From contig NZ_RXNR01000016.1 in NCBI RefSeq assembly GCF_003966145.1, positions 1 through 64,000 of the forward strand: a DNA stretch of 64,000 bases. Direction: 5' to 3'. The first letter of the stretch is position 1. Each line of letters begins with the position of its first letter. Shown piece after piece: positions 61,295-64,000 of the stretch. The translations under genes and the position numbers were made by a program. The notes under the pieces are model-generated. The model was not told the DNA's origin and did no database searches. It saw only the letters and a list, made by a program, of their open reading frames with translations. Origin of the DNA: Lysinibacillus telephonicus. GTDB lineage: Bacteria > Bacillota > Bacilli > Bacillales_A > Planococcaceae.

Positions 61295-64000
61295 GTGGCG
61301 ATTGATGCAACAGAAAAAGGTTTTGAAACGAATATTGAAAGTTGTTTAGTGCAATCAGGCTATGTAAAAAGGCAAATTACAGGACAAGCCTTAGAGGTTT
61401 TTAAAAAGTATGCAATTGATACCGAAGTTTTGTTTCAATTCTTAGAAGCAACACAGGCAAAGTCACTTGAACGTTTGCAAAATGCGTATAAAGACCAATA
61501 TAAGTCTAAGGTAATTGACCGTCTTCATAAAGAATTAGATAAACGTGGGATGATTGATTGCCTTCGTCATGGGATTAAAGACTATGGTGTAACGCTAAAG
61601 TTAGCCTATAACAAGCCTGTTAGTTCCATGAATCGCACCTTGATTGAGCAGTATGAACAAAATATTTTCACAGTAAGTCGCCAAGTGTATTACAGTAGTA
61701 AAAACAACAATAGTATTGATATGTTAATTTCACTTAATGGATTGCCTATTGCTGTGTTGGAACTGAAAAACCAATTAACAAATCAAACGGTAGAAAATTC
61801 GAAAAAGCAGTTTATGAATGATCGTGATCCGAGAGAACTGCTCTTTCAATTTAAAAAACGAGCAATTGTCTTTTTTGCAGTGGATACTGATGAAGTGTAT
61901 ATGACAACACAGCTTAATCGAGATAAGACGTTTTTCTTGCCATTCAATCGTGGGAATAATGGCGGAAAAGGTAATCCTATCGTTTACAATGATTATCGAA
62001 CATCTTACCTATGGAATGATATTCTTCAAAAGGATAGCTTGTTGGACATTCTTTTCCGTTTTGTCTATGTCAATCAAGAAGATATTCAAGACTCGTCTGG
62101 TGAGATCATTGATAAAAAGGAAACGGTTATATTCCCTCGCTATCACCAATTAGATGTTGTTCGAAAGATTGAAGCTGATGTGAATGAAAAAGGCGTTGGG
62201 CAAAACTATTTAATCCAGCATTCCGCAGGTAGTGGTAAAACGAATAGTATTTCCTGGCTCGCCCATCGACTTGCGAAAGTTCATGATGAGGAAGACAATG
62301 CCGTATTTAGCAGTGTTATTGTTATTACAGACCGAAGAGTATTAGACAAACAGCTTCAAGATGCCGTTTATCAATTAGAGCATAAAGCGGGAATGGTTGA
62401 AAAAATAGATAAAGATTCTGCCCAATTAGCGAATGCTATTGCTAATGGTACGAGAATTATCATCACAACATTACAAAAGTTCCCTTTCATCATTGAAAAG
62501 GTTGGGGATTTTAACAAAGGTAAGTACGCAATTATTATTGATGAAGCCCATTCCAGCCAAGGTGGAAAAGCTTCAACGGCAATGACCAATATTTTGTCGG
62601 ATAAAACGTTAGAGGAAGCCCTTGAAGCTGATCGAATTGCTGAAGAAAATATGGGCGATATGGAAGAGAAAATAGCTGAAACCATTGCTAAAAGTGGAAA
62701 GCAAGACAATATTTCTTTCTTCGCCTTTACAGCAACACCAAAGCCAAAGACAATTGAAAAGTTCGGCACATATGATGCTGACGGAAAACCTCATGCTTTC
62801 CATGTTTACACAATGAGGCAAGCAATTGAAGAAGGCTTTATTTTAGATGTGTTAAAGAATTACACAACCTATAAAACATTTTATAAGGTAGCAAAGAGTA
62901 TTGACGATGATCCTGAAGTGGCAAAGGGGAAAGCCACCAAGCAAATTGCTAAATATGTATCTTTGCATCCACACAATATCGCACAAAAGACCGAAATCAT
63001 TATTGAACATTATCGCCAAGTGACAAGGCATAAAATTGGTGGTCGAGCAAAAGCAATGGTCGTAACAGGGAGTCGTCTTCATGCAGTAAAGTACAAGCAA
63101 GCTTTTGATAAGTACATTAAAGTAAAAGGGTACGATGACTTAAAGGCAATTGTGGCATTCTCAGGTACTGTTCAAGATGGCGGTGTTTCTTATACTGAAC
63201 CTGATATGAATGGTTTTGGTGAAAAGGAATTACCTGATAAGTTCCACCAAGATGAATATAAAGTATTGCTGGTTGCTGAGAAGTATCAAACAGGATTTGA
63301 CGAGCCTCTGCTTCATACAATGTATGTAGATAAGCCTCTTGATGGGATTAAGGCTGTTCAGACTCTATCTCGATTAAACCGTACTTGCAGAGGAAAAAAC
63401 GACACCTTTGTCCTTGATTTTGTTAACGAAGCAGAAGATATTCAAAAAGCTTTCCAGCCATATTACGAGGTCACAGGATTAGAAAGTACAACAGATCCTA
63501 ACCTTTTATATGACTTACAACAAGAGTTAGATGCGTGCCAAGTTTATACGGAAGAAGAAATCAATAAAGTGTGCGAATTAGAGTTTAGCGGGAAGAAAAA
63601 AACGACAAAAACGCAGGAAAAATTAAATTCAATCCTTGATCATGCTGTAAATCGCTTTAATAAAGATTTAACCCAAGAGCAAAAGGATGATTTCAAAGGA
63701 GCATCAACAAAGTTCATTCGAACATATTCTTTTATCTTACAAATTGCACCGTTTGCTGATATTGACTTGCACAAATTGTATGTTTACTTAAACTATTTAC
63801 TTAGAAAGTTACCGAAAAACGTTTCAGAAAATGTTTACTTAGCAGATGATGTGGCTCTTGAATATTATCGAAATGAGAAAGTGTTTGAGGGTAGTATTTC
63901 ATTGCAAGTTCAGGGTGAATCGGAATTAAAGCCGACTTCTCATGGGAAGGGCAAAAGCGTTGAAGAGGAAAAAGAACGCTTATCTTCTATCATTGATCGT
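61295..64000 (+). CDS. hsdR: Type I restriction enzyme HsdR (3' end beyond the window)
   Basis: 902 codons are visible from GTG at 61295 (AGAG upstream; GGGGTGAG at 61283); the frame stays open to 64000. The endonuclease core has D142 and E156-x-K158 (VLELKNQ), the ATPase Walker A HSAGSGKT (309-316), DEAHSSQGG (from 416), and TATPK. Usual length is about 1,000-1,060, so about 100-150 residues are missing only because the window ends. It cuts unmodified DNA after ATP-driven translocation. Confidence 0.96.
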   Translation, partial: MAIDATEKGFETNIESCLVQSGYVKRQITGQALEVFKKYAIDTEVLFQFLEATQAKSLERLQNAYKDQYKSKVIDRLHKELDKRGMIDCLRHGIKDYGVTLKLAYNKPVSSMNRTLIEQYEQNIFTVSRQVYYSSKNNNSIDMLISLNGLPIAVLELKNQLTNQTVENSKKQFMNDRDPRELLFQFKKRAIVFFAVDTDEVYMTTQLNRDKTFFLPFNRGNNGGKGNPIVYNDYRTSYLWNDILQKDSLLDILFRFVYVNQEDIQDSSGEIIDKKETVIFPRYHQLDVVRKIEADVNEKGVGQNYLIQHSAGSGKTNSISWLAHRLAKVHDEEDNAVFSSVIVITDRRVLDKQLQDAVYQLEHKAGMVEKIDKDSAQLANAIANGTRIIITTLQKFPFIIEKVGDFNKGKYAIIIDEAHSSQGGKASTAMTNILSDKTLEEALEADRIAEENMGDMEEKIAETIAKSGKQDNISFFAFTATPKPKTIEKFGTYDADGKPHAFHVYTMRQAIEEGFILDVLKNYTTYKTFYKVAKSIDDDPEVAKGKATKQIAKYVSLHPHNIAQKTEIIIEHYRQVTRHKIGGRAKAMVVTGSRLHAVKYKQAFDKYIKVKGYDDLKAIVAFSGTVQDGGVSYTEPDMNGFGEKELPDKFHQDEYKVLLVAEKYQTGFDEPLLHTMYVDKPLDGIKAVQTLSRLNRTCRGKNDTFVLDFVNEAEDIQKAFQPYYEVTGLESTTDPNLLYDLQQELDACQVYTEEEINKVCELEFSGKKKTTKTQEKLNSILDHAVNRFNKDLTQEQKDDFKGASTKFIRTYSFILQIAPFADIDLHKLYVYLNYLLRKLPKNVSENVYLADDVALEYYRNEKVFEGSISLQVQGESELKPTSHGKGKSVEEEKERLSSIIDR

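Noticed and set aside
61295-64000. hsdR as a truncated pseudogene
   Set aside because: The frame is intact with all motifs; only the window edge cuts it.
54073-64000. Genuine SCCmec
   Set aside because: Only the integration site is shared. A single recombinase and no mec or ccrAB pair are visible in this window.

Overview
The window is the replication-origin region of a low-GC, spore-forming Bacillales chromosome. Gene order (rrn, gyrA, gyrB, recF, yaaA, dnaN, dnaA, oriC, rpmH, rnpA, yidC, jag, mnmE, mnmG, rsmG, noc, soj, spo0J ... rpsF, ssb, rpsR ... gdpP, rplI, dnaB helicase, purA ... walRKHIJ, htrA, rlmH) matches Bacillus subtilis. Protein style and the HD-GYP gene between gyrA and rrn suggest a Planococcaceae member (Lysinibacillus/Solibacillus type), but that placement is inferred without a search. 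A YyaC-type spore protein and Noc/Soj/Spo0J fit a spore former.

Region by region: 1-10.4 kb is the minus-strand arm (5' end of a 16S gene with its promoter, a degenerate HD-GYP protein, gyrase, recF, yaaA, dnaN, dnaA). A bipartite oriC has DnaA boxes upstream of dnaA (10.49-10.79 kb) and between dnaA and dnaN (8.95-9.04 kb). From 10.9 to 20.7 kb the plus-strand arm carries ribosomal protein L34, RNase P protein, YidC/Jag, tRNA modification genes, RsmG and the Noc/Soj/Spo0J segregation genes. Four parS sites lie in recF, upstream of noc, inside spo0J and inside walK. From 21 to 34.6 kb come membrane proteins, YchF, the rpsF-ssb-rpsR operon (with a nested inverted-repeat element inserted), GdpP, L9, replicative helicase and PurA. 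Behind purA are six 40-bp hairpin repeats with a 152-bp segmental duplication.

From 35 to 43.8 kb is an accessory metabolic block: a phosphoesterase, a GlpP-type antiterminator, a complete Ugp-like ABC importer behind a strong leader terminator, a sugar-phosphate isomerase-like protein, a HAD phosphatase, and a YitT protein. From 44 to 54.1 kb come an M23/LysM/G5 cell-wall hydrolase, the walRKHIJ-htrA cluster, a small CxxH/CxxC protein inside a dense DnaA-box cluster, and rlmH.

At the 3' end of rlmH, the site used by staphylococcal SCC cassettes, an integrated element begins and runs past the window end. It has a large serine recombinase whose last 21 codons lie antisense to rlmH, a 50-residue ORF just upstream of it, a divergent XRE regulator with palindromic operators, a protein resembling gene II/X-family rolling-circle replication proteins with inverted repeats in front, and a type I restriction-modification system (hsdM, hsdS, hsdR; hsdR cut by the window end). 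This element is the most novel part of the window: an SCC-like, possibly self-replicating, defence-carrying island outside the staphylococci.
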